Of a stretch of DNA of 64,000 nucleotides, positions 34,848 through 43,156 are shown one piece after another. The notes under the pieces are model-generated. The model worked only from the letters and a program-made list of their open reading frames with translations, was not told the origin of the DNA and did no database searches. The position numbers and the translations under genes were made by a program. Origin of the DNA: Solibacillus cecembensis (lineage in GTDB: Bacteria > Bacillota > Bacilli > Bacillales_A > Planococcaceae); NCBI RefSeq assembly GCF_001439635.1, contig NZ_LMBZ01000003.1, positions 3,835 to 67,834 of the forward strand, in the 5' to 3' direction. Each line of letters starts with the position of its first letter. The stretch's first letter is position 1.

Positions 34848-35807
34848 CTATTTGTTTAGTAAAGATGGAATTTCCTCGATCAGCCATTCTCTAGTAGATG
34901 CATCACTAGAAGTTTTAAGAATGTCTAGCGAATATACTTTTCCATTTTTTACAGCGGGTAGTCCTTTCCAGACTGGGCTGTTCAACATATCTTTTGTAGA
35001 TTGAATAGCTTCATCTGTTTCCGGTGTAAGAATAAAAATTCGATCACCTGCAAATTCAGGAAGCAATTCTAATGAAATCTGTTCAAAACCTTTTCCTTGA
35101 TCTAGGATTGGCTGAATTTTATCCCCAGGTTTAAACCCAGATGGATGATACAGTACTTGTGAAAGCCCTGTTGAAGCCATTACAAATAATCGGTCTCCAG
35201 GATAGTAGGTAAAGACTGAAGCAGTTTCTCCTGATTCTAGAATTCCTTGGTCCAAGAGTTGCTTCCACATTGCCTCTTCTTTTTGTTTGTATTCCTTTAG
35301 CCACTCAGTTGCTTCTTGTTTCTTATTGACTATATCTCCAAGTTCCATTAAACGATTGTCTAAAGGTGCGAAAGTATCAAATACTACTGTTGGAGCAATT
35401 TTAGATAGCTGTTCGAAAACCTTTTCATCAGTATCTGCAATAATAATTAAATCGGGTTTTAATTCTAATACTTTTTCTAAATTAATTGGAAATCCAACAT
35501 CTTCTACATTCTTTACCTGATCTTCAAAAATTAATCCTGTAATCCAGGAATACGAACCGCCAATAATGTCCGCATTAAGAGGTAGTAGATCACCATAATT
35601 TTCTCCTTGATAAATCACTTGCTTTGGCGAATTTGGGATTTCTACTTTATGACCTAAATAGTCTGTATAAGTTCTATATTCTGATTCGCTAGGATTGGCC
35701 TTTTCTTTTGCTTCAGCTTCTTTTGGCTGATCTTGTGAATTACAAGCACTTAGTATGGCTACTATTAATAGAATACAAGTTACTATCATTCTTTTCTGTT
35801 TGCGCAT
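34848..35807 (-). CDS. Iron-siderophore-binding lipoprotein 2
   Basis: The 319-residue lipoprotein has signal MRKQKRMIVTCILLIVAILSAC with a lipobox. The FecB-type body closely resembles the C-terminal domain of the neighbouring AraC fusion (for example LGHKVEIPNSPKQVIYQGEN against TGHEVEIPSFPSRIIYHGEA, and SSDASTREWLIEEIPSLL at the end). The two probably bind the same siderophore, one outside and one inside the cell. The start ATG at 35807 has GAGGAG 9 bases upstream. The frame open to 35867 runs through the Fur box. Confidence 0.9.
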   Translation of the reverse strand: MRKQKRMIVTCILLIVAILSACNSQDQPKEAEAKEKANPSESEYRTYTDYLGHKVEIPNSPKQVIYQGENYGDLLPLNADIIGGSYSWITGLIFEDQVKNVEDVGFPINLEKVLELKPDLIIIADTDEKVFEQLSKIAPTVVFDTFAPLDNRLMELGDIVNKKQEATEWLKEYKQKEEAMWKQLLDQGILESGETASVFTYYPGDRLFVMASTGLSQVLYHPSGFKPGDKIQPILDQGKGFEQISLELLPEFAGDRIFILTPETDEAIQSTKDMLNSPVWKGLPAVKNGKVYSLDILKTSSDASTREWLIEEIPSLLNK

Positions 35808-35837
35808 TATATCGATACTCCTCAAATTGTATTGTAT

Positions 35838-35856
35838 GATAATGATAATCATTATC
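35838..35856 (-). promoter_or_regulatory. Fur box before binding lipoprotein 2
   Basis: GATAATGATAATCATTATC is the classic 19-bp Fur box without mismatch, and it contains overlapping 7-1-7 units. Confidence 0.92.
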
Positions 35857-35989
35857 ATACAATACAAGATTAAAGGAACGGAATATCTATTTCAATGGAC
35901 AAATATTAATATAGGTTCTTTTTTTTGTACAAAAAAGAATAAAATCTATATAAATCCAATGGGGCATGTGTAATTGGTTTGATAAATCC

Positions 35990-36027
35990 TGCACCGGGTG
36001 CAAACACAATTTTCTACAATTTATAAT
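35990..36027. repeat. Dispersed palindrome, copy 6
   Basis: The core TGCACCGGGTGCA is a perfect palindrome apart from its central base, followed by AACACAATTTTCTACAATTT. The orientation is opposite to copies 3 to 5. Confidence 0.75.
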
Positions 36028-36140
36028 AATTCATTGAGTGAGGATAATAGACTATTTTGCACAAGTGTCCTTGCAAAATAACAAACCCAAATGCAATTGC
36101 TTCCATTCTGGATCGTGAACAAATTACAAACTAAATACAC

Positions 36141-36193
36141 AAAAAAGTTTCCACCTTAGAAGTGACCCATAAATGGTGAGAGGCGGAAACTTT
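36141..36193 (-). terminator. Terminator of the thiamine-precursor transporter operon
   Basis: On the minus strand GGAAAAGTTTCC and GGAAACTTTTTTG form a stem around an about 30-base loop, followed by T residues. It lies 24 bases past the ykoC-like stop. Confidence 0.55.
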
Positions 36194-36216
36194 TCCTTAC
36201 TATTTGAATTATTGTG

Positions 36217-36972
36217 TTAACTAATCCACAAACGATTCGTACAGCTTAAAAGAAGCACGATTAGGAATAACGCGGCACAAACGCCATCTATTTTGCTTAC
36301 TGTTATCACTTGAAAATAGCTAGTTCTTCGTTCTCCTGTAAAGCCTCTTGCTTCCATTGCAAATGCAGCACTCTCGGCTTTACGAACAGCGCCTGCTAGC
36401 ATAGGGATTAAAATTCTCCGAACGCCAAGAAGTCGTTGTAAAGCATTTTTCTCTGGAGTGGCTCCTCTTAATCTATGTGCTTGTTGAATATGAATAAATT
36501 CATCCTTTAACACAGGTAGGAATTGGTAGCCGACCATTACCCCATAGGCAATTTTAGGAGACAGTTTTAATTGCTGCATTAAGCTCATGATAAAAGTATT
36601 TGGATTCGTTGTAAAAGCGAACAAGAGAGAAAGGCTTGAAAATGCCAAGATCCGAAAACTTAATGATAAAGCATAATGCAACTGTGTTTCTGTAACGTTT
36701 AGCACCCAAAAAGACCAAATAACAGGTCCAGATTGATCTTCCGCAAAAACAATCGTTGACCAAAAATACCCGAAAGCCGTTACAAAAAAAGGTATCATAA
36801 ACAACAACCATTTTTTCCAATTAATTCTACTAAACAATATTTGTAGCACTAGTATGCCAATACAAAACAAGAGCGGAGTCCACGGATCGAAAAAGAAAGC
36901 CATCGTAATCATACAAACTGTTAACAATAAAAACTTCAGTGAAGGATTCATTTTATGTAAAGCATGCTTCAC
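36217..36972 (-). CDS. ykoC: ECF transporter T component, YkoC-like
   Basis: The 251-residue membrane protein has about five helices. The two coupling-helix motifs are visible: AHRLRGA (about residue 165) and AMEARGF (about 206), matching the A-R-G segments that grip the ATPases. In the TPP-controlled ykoFEDC operon it couples ATP use to the substrate-binding YkoE. It overlaps the ykoD-like gene by 20 bases, as expected for a co-translated subunit. Confidence 0.85.
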   Translation of the reverse strand: MKHALHKMNPSLKFLLLTVCMITMAFFFDPWTPLLFCIGILVLQILFSRINWKKWLLFMIPFFVTAFGYFWSTIVFAEDQSGPVIWSFWVLNVTETQLHYALSLSFRILAFSSLSLLFAFTTNPNTFIMSLMQQLKLSPKIAYGVMVGYQFLPVLKDEFIHIQQAHRLRGATPEKNALQRLLGVRRILIPMLAGAVRKAESAAFAMEARGFTGERRTSYFQVITVSKIDGVCAALFLIVLLLSCTNRLWIS

Positions 36973-38323
36973 GTGACATCAATCCTTTCGGTGGTAGTAA
37001 GTGATGATCCAATTGCAGGTTTTCATTTCTCCAAACATCGGCAGCGGGAAACTTTCCAGTCAGCCGCCCATTATTTAGTAATAATATCGAATCGGCTATG
37101 CAATAAGCGAACTCCATATCATGTGTAACGATTAAAAATGTTGTTCCAGCTCGGGATCGCTCATCTATTAATTGAAACAACTCAGATAATGCGGCTGCAT
37201 CTTGACCAGAAGTAGGCTCGTCCATCACAATCACATCACGTCCATCTGAAAGCATCGCTGCGATAGCTACTCTTCGCTTTTGCCCATGACTAACTGCAAA
37301 TGGGTGATCATCAGCAATGGTTATTAATTTTAGTCGAGTCAACATTTTATCGACATCATTTCCTCCACCAAATGCAACTTCTTCGTGCACACTTTTCGTC
37401 AGGAATAAAAAATCTGGCGACTGTGGCACATATCCTAAACGTTCAGGTTGAACCGTTCCATTTAAAGGAATCAGCTGACATAATGCTTTTAATAATGTAG
37501 ACTTTCCACTACCATTTGGACCAGCCAGAACCGTTATTTCACCACGATTTAAAGTGAAAGAAACTTCTTGGAGGAACGGCTTTGCACTTATGCTATTTGC
37601 AAGGAAAGAAGCATTTTCTTGTATGGAGGTATTCCTTTTTTGTAAAGGAGTAGTATCCTCGGTTTTATTTAACTGGATGTTTCGCTCAAAAAAATCTCCC
37701 CATAGATCTAACCGATGCTCAATTGCAATGATTGTTATTTTTCGTTTTATCTGAAGCTGATCCAACCATTCCACATATTTTTTTGCAGTGTAAGGGTCTA
37801 AGTGGGCAATCGGTTCGTCTAACAACAAAACTTCAGGCTCCATAATAAGTGCACAAGCAGTAGCAATTCGCTGCTTTTGCCCTCCAGAAAGCTTTTGAAT
37901 AATTGCATGACGAAACTCACTTAAGCCCGTCAAATGCAACACCTCAAAAATACGAATTTCCATTTCTTCTCGTGGTAAATGTAAGTTTTCCAGTGTAAAT
38001 GCAAGTTCTTCTTCTACCGTTTGCATACAAAACTGAGCATCGGGATCTTGGAAAACAGTTGCTATCCGGTGATTTATCTCCCCAGGGATATAAGAAAAAC
38101 TGTCTTTCCCGAACAACTCCAATGAACCGGTTAATATGCCATCACAATTGTCTGGAAAAAGTCTATTACATAAATACAGTAATGTTGTTTTTCCACACCC
38201 GCTAGGACCTGTAATGACTACACGCTCTCCACGACGAATGGACAATGAAAGATTCTTGAGTATTGGCTGTTCTTCGTCGGGATAAGAGAACGTTACATTG
38301 TTAAAGCAGATAACATTAGGCAT
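36953..38323 (-). CDS. ykoD: ECF transporter duplicated ATPase, YkoD-like
   Basis: The 456-residue protein contains two fused ABC ATPase domains. The first has GPSGCGKTT, LSGGQKQR and LLLDEPIAHLD. The second has GPNGSGKST, a degenerate signature VSHGQKRR and VIVMDEPTSGQD. The weak second signature (SHGQ instead of SGGQ) leaves one strong and one weak ATP site, common in such pairs. The start ATG at 38323 lies 6 bases after AAGGTG and overlaps ykoE by 8 bases. A frame open to 38419 has no ribosome binding site. Confidence 0.88.
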   Translation of the reverse strand: MPNVICFNNVTFSYPDEEQPILKNLSLSIRRGERVVITGPSGCGKTTLLYLCNRLFPDNCDGILTGSLELFGKDSFSYIPGEINHRIATVFQDPDAQFCMQTVEEELAFTLENLHLPREEMEIRIFEVLHLTGLSEFRHAIIQKLSGGQKQRIATACALIMEPEVLLLDEPIAHLDPYTAKKYVEWLDQLQIKRKITIIAIEHRLDLWGDFFERNIQLNKTEDTTPLQKRNTSIQENASFLANSISAKPFLQEVSFTLNRGEITVLAGPNGSGKSTLLKALCQLIPLNGTVQPERLGYVPQSPDFLFLTKSVHEEVAFGGGNDVDKMLTRLKLITIADDHPFAVSHGQKRRVAIAAMLSDGRDVIVMDEPTSGQDAAALSELFQLIDERSRAGTTFLIVTHDMEFAYCIADSILLLNNGRLTGKFPAADVWRNENLQLDHHLLPPKGLMSREACFT

Positions 38324-38897
38324 GTGATTCACCTTTTTTCGAGCGTGAAATGGCATATCCGCGGAGTGAACCAGTAGCGAGTAATCCGTCTGATAAAGCT
38401 TTTCCACCGACACCGGCAATTAGAGCACCACTTAATATGCGAAGTCCTAACATTAATGCTACGTAACCTGTGCTGTACACGGCAAAGCCCCCTAAAAAGT
38501 ATCCATATACAAAGCTGAAAACTGCTGAGCCAACACCAGCTAACATTAATACCCACAAGTCAAAGCGTTTGTAGCGTGTTGCGGCAAAAACTGCTTCTGC
38601 TCCCAAACCTTGAATAAGACCTGTAAGAATTAAACGAGGACCAATGGCATTGCCCAATAAAACCTCTATTGTTGCTGCGATTGTTTCAGAAATGACTGCT
38701 GCGCCAGGTTTACGAATAATATACATGCAAATAATTGATACGATAAACCAAATGCCGAAGATCCATTCGTACGCAATAGGACCAATAAATCCTGCCCAAA
38801 TATTTCCTGCATGTAGAAATAGTAAATAGACAATACCAAACACAACAGAAAATAAAGACATAAGTACAATCTCTTTTAGCTTCCAAGATTTCAACAT
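38316..38897 (-). CDS. ykoE: ECF transporter S component, YkoE-like
   Basis: The 193-residue protein has five or six membrane helices, including LKEIVLMSLFSVVFGIVYLLF, EWIFGIWFIVSIICMYIIRKPGAA and GLIQGLGAEAVFAATRYKRF. The last is typical of the thiamine-precursor (hydroxymethylpyrimidine) S component. It is placed 1 base after the ykoF-like gene, with its start preceded by GGAGG. It should capture the thiamine precursor and associate with YkoC and YkoD. Confidence 0.87.
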   Translation of the reverse strand: MLKSWKLKEIVLMSLFSVVFGIVYLLFLHAGNIWAGFIGPIAYEWIFGIWFIVSIICMYIIRKPGAAVISETIAATIEVLLGNAIGPRLILTGLIQGLGAEAVFAATRYKRFDLWVLMLAGVGSAVFSFVYGYFLGGFAVYSTGYVALMLGLRILSGALIAGVGGKALSDGLLATGSLRGYAISRSKKGESHA

Positions 38898-38898
38898 A

Positions 38899-39480
38899 TT
38901 AAAGACCTCCGTGAGAAGGACTATTAATACTCATTGAAACCGTCATAGCAAGATGTTTATGTTCTTCCGATCGTGCATGTGTGAAAGATTCTTCGTAAAA
39001 TTCAAATACATCGTGTATGTCTCCGTGAATTCCACTTGCATAATGCATCGACTCAATGTAAACACCATGCGTTTTTGCACGGTCTATTTCTCTATAAATA
39101 ACATTCATATAATCAGGATTATTCATCGGATAAAGAGCAAATTGAGAAGAAACATATTGTTTCGTAGTATCTGTATTTGCTACTTCATCTCCTTTATCCA
39201 AAAATACATCTTCTGCAGAGTCACCTGGACAACCAGCAGAAAAAGTACCAGATAATGCAATATGCTCTCCCGTTTTAGCAGCATGTAAAGTGATGGCTTT
39301 TGCCACATTAAATACATGCACCTGTTTTCCACGAATAACAGTAGATACGTCATCCGTATGCATCCACACATTTGATGTATCTGTTTCTAGAAGTGCACCT
39401 TTAATTACCGAAATAAAATCATTGGTCATTGGATGAAGAGAAAAACGAAATCCAACGATAGGGCTTAAACCGCATTGCAT
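38899..39480 (-). CDS. ykoF: Thiamine/HMP-binding protein, YkoF-like
   Basis: The 193-residue soluble protein is built of two related halves, beginning GFRFSLHPMTNDFISVIKGAL and SSQFALYPMNNPDYMNVIYR, as in YkoF, which binds thiamine with two ferredoxin-like folds. The start ATG at 39480 has GGGAGG 7 bases upstream. The open frame to 39540 runs through the terminator hairpin of the riboswitch and is excluded. This is the first gene of the TPP-regulated operon. Confidence 0.85.
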   Translation of the reverse strand: MQCGLSPIVGFRFSLHPMTNDFISVIKGALLETDTSNVWMHTDDVSTVIRGKQVHVFNVAKAITLHAAKTGEHIALSGTFSAGCPGDSAEDVFLDKGDEVANTDTTKQYVSSQFALYPMNNPDYMNVIYREIDRAKTHGVYIESMHYASGIHGDIHDVFEFYEESFTHARSEEHKHLAMTVSMSINSPSHGGL

Positions 39481-39507
39481 ATTAAAAACCTCCCGAAAAA
39501 TTTTCAT

Positions 39508-39538
39508 AAAAAAAGACCACATCCGTGAAGATGCAGCC
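39508..39538 (-). terminator. Riboswitch-controlled terminator
   Basis: On the minus strand GGCTGCATC pairs (with wobbles) with GATGTGGTC and is followed by at least seven T residues. It lies between the TPP aptamer and the first gene, so it should form when thiamine pyrophosphate is bound. Confidence 0.6.
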
Positions 39539-39570
39539 ACTTATCCAAAATGAAAAAATAGGAAAGTCAC

Positions 39571-39661
39571 CGCACTTCCTCACGCAGGTATTATCCTGAT
39601 CGAGTTATAAGGGATCGGAGCAAAAGCTCGCATCTCAGCCAAAGTGGGCACCCCTAGTGCA
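39571..39661 (-). ncRNA. TPP riboswitch aptamer
   Basis: Read on the minus strand, the THI-box elements are clear: GGGGTGCC at the 5' side, GGCTGAGATG, CCCTTATAACTCGATC, then GGATAATACCTGCGTGAGGAA. P1 is closed by GCACT and AGTGC. It senses thiamine pyrophosphate and controls the ykoFEDC-like genes through the terminator just downstream. Confidence 0.92.
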
Positions 39662-40004
39662 GAAAACGGTATGTAGTTTTTTTAATGTGCCATCAGTATA
39701 ACCTACCAATATTATCATTGTAAATGAAGTTTTATTATTTCATACTTTCGTCCATGGTTGATATGTTAAAGTATTGGGAATTTACAAAGAATATCGTGCG
39801 TGTTGTGTTTTGCACAGAGTGCACAAATAATATTCCATTCGTATGGGGATTTTACGAGATATGTGGGCACTATTGTAAGGAAATTTATGAACCAAGTAAA
39901 ATTAAGAATAGCAACGATTACAGGTTGTATATTCTATTTATTCTAAAAAAACAGTCATTGACAATATTTTGGGCATAGGTTAGATTAAATACTAATTTCA
40001 ATTT
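39662..40004. other. Intergenic region between riboswitch and thrS leader
   Basis: It has no recognisable gene. It contains the promoter areas of two divergent units and a TTTTGCACAGAGTGCACAAA palindrome at about 39808-39827, which might be a degenerate member of the dispersed repeat. Confidence 0.4.
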
Positions 40005-40249
40005 AAAAAGCAATGATAAGGATATGAATCGTTTTAGTGAAGATCAAAAGAGAGGGAAATCACCGGCTGAAAGTTTCCTGATTGGACAATTCGATTTACT
40101 CCCTTGGAGCTGTGCTAGGAAACTAGTGACGTATACAGGCGTTATCTGTATCAATGAGCTACTGATGCAACAGTACAGTAGGAATTTGGGTGGAACCACG
40201 GGTATTCAAACACATACTCGTCCCTTTGTGGACGAATATGTGTTTTTTT
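40005..40249 (+). ncRNA. T-box leader of thrS
   Basis: The leader has the AG-bulge/Stem I-like region GAGAGGGAAATCACCGGCTG AAAGTTTCC, then the conserved T-box GGGTGGAACCACGG at about 40188-40201. A terminator follows: ACACATACTCGTCC with GGACGAATATGTGT (40210-40223 and 40230-40243) plus a T-run. Uncharged tRNA-Thr should stabilise the antiterminator and raise thrS expression. The specifier codon could not be placed with certainty. Confidence 0.9.
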
Positions 40250-40279
40250 ATTTACCAAAAAAAGAAAAGGAGTGGTAGT

Positions 40280-42205
40280 ATGTCAAATCAAGAAGTTACA
40301 ATTCAATTTCCAAATGGCGAACAAAAACGTTTTGCTAAAGGTGTTACACTAACCGAAATTGCCAAGTCGATTAGTCCGAGTTTAGCGAAAAAATCAATTG
40401 TAGGTAGTGTAAATACGACAACAATTGATTTGACACGACCAATTCTAGTGGATGCTGAAATTTCTCTATATGATGTTGCGTCAAAAGAAGGCTTAGAGGT
40501 AATCCGTCATTCAACAGCGCATTTGTTAGCACAAGCGGTAAAACGTTTATATCCAGATGCAAAATTTGGTGTAGGTCCAGTAATTGAAAACGGGTTTTAT
40601 TATGATATTGAAATGACTCATACGTTAGTGCCAGAAGATTTAGATGTAATTGAACGTGAAATGAAAAAGATTGTAAGCGAGAACTTCCAAGTTGTTCGCA
40701 AGGAAGTAACGAGAGTAGAAGCGAGTCAAATGTTTGAGCATGACTATTTAAAGCTTGAGCTTTTAGAAGCAATTCCTGCCGAAGAACTTGTAACGATTTA
40801 TGAGCAAGGGGAATTTATCGATTTATGTAGAGGACCACATGTGCCATCTACAAATAAATTACAGCAATTCAAACTAATGAACATTTCAGGTGCGTATTGG
40901 CGTGGTGATAGCAATAACCAAATGCTACAACGGATTTACGGGGTGGCGTTTGCAACGAAAGAGGATATGGATGAATACTTTATGTTTTTGGAAGAAGCCG
41001 AAAAGCGTAATCATCGTAAACTAGGAAAAGAGCTTGAACTGTTTATGTTTTCGGAAGAAGCACCAGGCATGCCATTTTATTTAGCAAATGGCCAAATCAT
41101 TCGAAACGAATTAGAAAATTTCTTACGTGGTTTGCAAACAAGCTATGATTATAAAGAAGTACGTACACCACTGATGATGAATCAACGTTTATGGGAGCAA
41201 TCAGGACATTGGCAGCACTACAAAGAAAATATGTATTTCACACAAATAGATGAACAAAAGTTTGCTTTAAAGCCGATGAACTGTCCTGGTCATATGCTCA
41301 TTTATAAAAACGACTTACATTCGTACCGTGATTTACCGATTCGTATGGCTGAGTTCGGTCAGGTGCACCGCCATGAATTTAGTGGGGCATTAAACGGGCT
41401 TCTACGTGTCCGTACTTTCTGTCAGGACGATGCCCATATTTTTGTGACACCAGAGCAAATTGAGGATGAAATTACACTTGCTCTGCAAATTATTGACCGT
41501 GTTTACAAAGTATTTGGCTTCGAATATGAAATTGAATTATCGACACGACCTGATGACTATATGGGAGAACTTTCTCTGTGGGATAAGGCGGAACAAGCGC
41601 TTGAAAATGTGTTAAATCGTTTAAATTTCCCTTATAAAATTAATGAGGGGGACGGGGCATTTTATGGACCGAAAATCGATATTCATATACAAGATGCCAT
41701 TAAGCGAAGTCATCAATGTGCAACAGTACAATTGGACTTCCAACTACCAGAGAAATTTGATTTAACGTATGTGAATGAGGATAACGAAAAGGTACGTCCA
41801 GTTGTTATACATCGGGCTGTATTTGGTTCAATTGATCGCTTCTTAGGAATATTAATCGAGCATTTTGGTGGAGCATTTCCATTATGGCTTGCTCCAAAGC
41901 AAGTGCAAATTATTGGCGTTTCGGATGTACAGACAGCCTATGTTCAAAAAGTTGCTAGTGAGCTTCGTCAGGCAAATATCCGTGTTGCCATCGATGGCAG
42001 AAATGAAAAGCTCGGACGTAAAATCCGCGATGCACAACTGCAAAAGGTACCGTATATTGTTGTACTCGGTGATCAAGAGCTTGAGAACGGGACAGTGACT
42101 GTAAGAGCATATAAACAAGTTGGATTGAAAACAATGTCCTTTGAAGAATTTGCGCAACAGTTGCAGCGAGAGGTAGAGGGGAAGCAAATGACACGGGATT
42201 TCTGA
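40280..42205 (+). CDS. thrS: Threonine-tRNA ligase
   Basis: The 641-residue class II synthetase carries an N-terminal TGS domain (VTIQFPNGEQKRFAKGVTL), an editing domain with HSTAHLLAQA and GPHVPSTNKL, a catalytic core with motif 2 RMAEFGQVHRHE and motif 3 VVIHRAVFGSIDRFLGILIE, and an anticodon-binding domain from about residue 540. The start ATG follows AAAAGGAGTGG. The frame open to 40190 overlaps the T-box terminator and is excluded. It is controlled by the T-box upstream. Bacillales often have a second copy (thrZ), and this could be either. Confidence 0.93.
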   Translation: MSNQEVTIQFPNGEQKRFAKGVTLTEIAKSISPSLAKKSIVGSVNTTTIDLTRPILVDAEISLYDVASKEGLEVIRHSTAHLLAQAVKRLYPDAKFGVGPVIENGFYYDIEMTHTLVPEDLDVIEREMKKIVSENFQVVRKEVTRVEASQMFEHDYLKLELLEAIPAEELVTIYEQGEFIDLCRGPHVPSTNKLQQFKLMNISGAYWRGDSNNQMLQRIYGVAFATKEDMDEYFMFLEEAEKRNHRKLGKELELFMFSEEAPGMPFYLANGQIIRNELENFLRGLQTSYDYKEVRTPLMMNQRLWEQSGHWQHYKENMYFTQIDEQKFALKPMNCPGHMLIYKNDLHSYRDLPIRMAEFGQVHRHEFSGALNGLLRVRTFCQDDAHIFVTPEQIEDEITLALQIIDRVYKVFGFEYEIELSTRPDDYMGELSLWDKAEQALENVLNRLNFPYKINEGDGAFYGPKIDIHIQDAIKRSHQCATVQLDFQLPEKFDLTYVNEDNEKVRPVVIHRAVFGSIDRFLGILIEHFGGAFPLWLAPKQVQIIGVSDVQTAYVQKVASELRQANIRVAIDGRNEKLGRKIRDAQLQKVPYIVVLGDQELENGTVTVRAYKQVGLKTMSFEEFAQQLQREVEGKQMTRDF

Positions 42206-42243
42206 ATGGAACAATAGAAGCGTAAGGAGAAAACGAAAGGAAC

Positions 42244-42375
42244 TTGTGTGTATGATTATCATATGCACAATTACTTGATTCTTGTAATGAGTTGAACTAT
42301 TAATATGAATGAACTATTATTCTAATCGTTCTATACGATGAGCAAACTTTAAAGGCTTCTGCTTTTTCATATTTC
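42244..42375 (-). pseudogene. 3' fragment of a uridine-kinase-like gene
   Basis: On the minus strand the segment encodes KKQKPLKFAHRIERLE and a stop, matching the end of the intact gene at 15123 (KKQNPMKLAHRILRLE). About 80 bases beyond the stop are also similar, including GAACTATTATTCTAA and the ATCATATGCACAA part of the trailing hairpin. This is the opposite end of the gene from the fragment at 20935. Confidence 0.75.
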
Positions 42376-42401
42376 GAGTATTAAACTGTAGAATTTTAGT
42401 A

Positions 42402-42450
42402 AACAACCGAACCTTACCATCAAATTTCAAGATGGAAGGTTCGGTTGTTT
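42402..42450 (+). terminator. Terminator downstream of thrS
   Basis: AACAACCGAACCTTACCATC pairs with GATGGAAGGTTCGGTTGTTT (one mismatch) around a 9-base loop. It can act in both directions. Confidence 0.75.
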
Positions 42451-42534
42451 TGATTAACTAGCTCTTGTTTTGCCTAATCAAATTCGACCGTTTATAATGA
42501 AGCGATATTCAGGAATTCAGGAGGAGTTTGTTTG

Positions 42535-42837
42535 ATGAATACACGATACAAAATTACACGTCTTGATAAAGAAGGAAATCCAACATTAAGCTTAGAGGAA
42601 TGCCAAAGCTTCTTCGCGACAAAATCGGATTTCGAGTACAATGATTCATTTGGTGCAAGCCAAGACGGGGTACATATGAAGATTAAAGGTCACTTTTTCA
42701 TGTGGCAATTAGAAGATGTAAAAATTCCGTTTCGATTTTTTGAAGGTGAAATTTATGTAGCCGTTTCACAGCCAATGGTTTTAGAAAAAACGTTGGAAAT
42801 TGCGCGTTTACTTGAAGCGAATTATATTGAAGGATAA
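42535..42837 (+). CDS. Hypothetical protein, 100 residues
   Basis: This soluble, single-domain protein begins MNTRYKITRLDKEGNPTLSL and contains GVHMKIKGHFFMWQLEDVKI and RFFEGEIYVAVSQP. The strand-rich pattern without signal peptide suggests a cytoplasmic fold. AGGAGGAG lies 8 bases before the ATG and a strong terminator follows, so the gene is real. I do not recognise its function. Confidence 0.65.
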   Translation: MNTRYKITRLDKEGNPTLSLEECQSFFATKSDFEYNDSFGASQDGVHMKIKGHFFMWQLEDVKIPFRFFEGEIYVAVSQPMVLEKTLEIARLLEANYIEG

Positions 42838-42888
42838 GAAATCTGCTCACAATACCATTTAATGCAGGTTAACGAACAAATCTAATAC

Positions 42889-42919
42889 AAGCCGCGCAAT
42901 CTACTAGGTTGCGCGGCTT
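42889..42919. terminator. Bidirectional terminator
   Basis: AAGCCGCGCAA and TTGCGCGGCTT form an 11-bp perfect stem. The same GCCGCGCAA stem ends the small gene at 11527-11685. Confidence 0.8.
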
Positions 42920-42970
42920 AATTTGATTATGTTTAGCGAATGCAGATTTTACAATAAAACCCACATAACA

Positions 42971-43008
42971 AAAACACATTTCACGCCAAATCGAGCGAAA
43001 TGTGTTTT
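42971..43008. terminator. Second terminator, convergent genes
   Basis: AAAACACATTTC and GAAATGTGTTTT form a perfect 12-bp stem, usable by the minus-strand PepSY-like remnant or DUF2339 transcript. Confidence 0.7.
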
Positions 43009-43013
43009 CTTAA

Positions 43014-43155
43014 TTAATCGTCGTTGTCATCTTTATTAAATTCTAGAATTTTTCCTGACAGCGCGTCGATGTCGAATTTATATTCATGTGTTTTACTTTC
43101 AATTTCATAGATGACGCTATTATCGTCATTTTCCAAGGCTACTTTAAAACATGCA
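43014..43155 (-). pseudogene. PepSY-domain fragment
   Basis: On the minus strand the frame reads VALENDDNSVIYEIESKTHE then YKFDIDALSGKILEF and an acidic end, the typical second half of a PepSY domain. No proper start, signal or first half is present. It directly follows the stop of the DUF2339 gene in another frame. It is probably the tail of a small PepSY protein after deletion. A TTG-started 41-residue product is possible but lacks a ribosome binding site. Confidence 0.6.
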
Positions 43156-43156
43156 T

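Noticed and set aside
39811..39823. TGCACAGAGTGCA as a further copy of the dispersed palindrome
   Set aside because: It lacks the CCGG centre and the AATTGTAG flank. Kept only as a possible degenerate relative.
39724..39978. Plus-strand frame of 84 residues after the TPP riboswitch
   Set aside because: No ribosome binding site, no similarity and a mixed composition. It lies in the leader region between divergent units.
40024..40278. Plus-strand frame of 84 residues before thrS
   Set aside because: It is part of the T-box leader RNA and ends just before the thrS start.
42260..42272. TGATTATCATA as a Fur box
   Set aside because: Only half of the 7-1-7 pattern is present, and it belongs to the hairpin after the uridine-kinase-like remnant.
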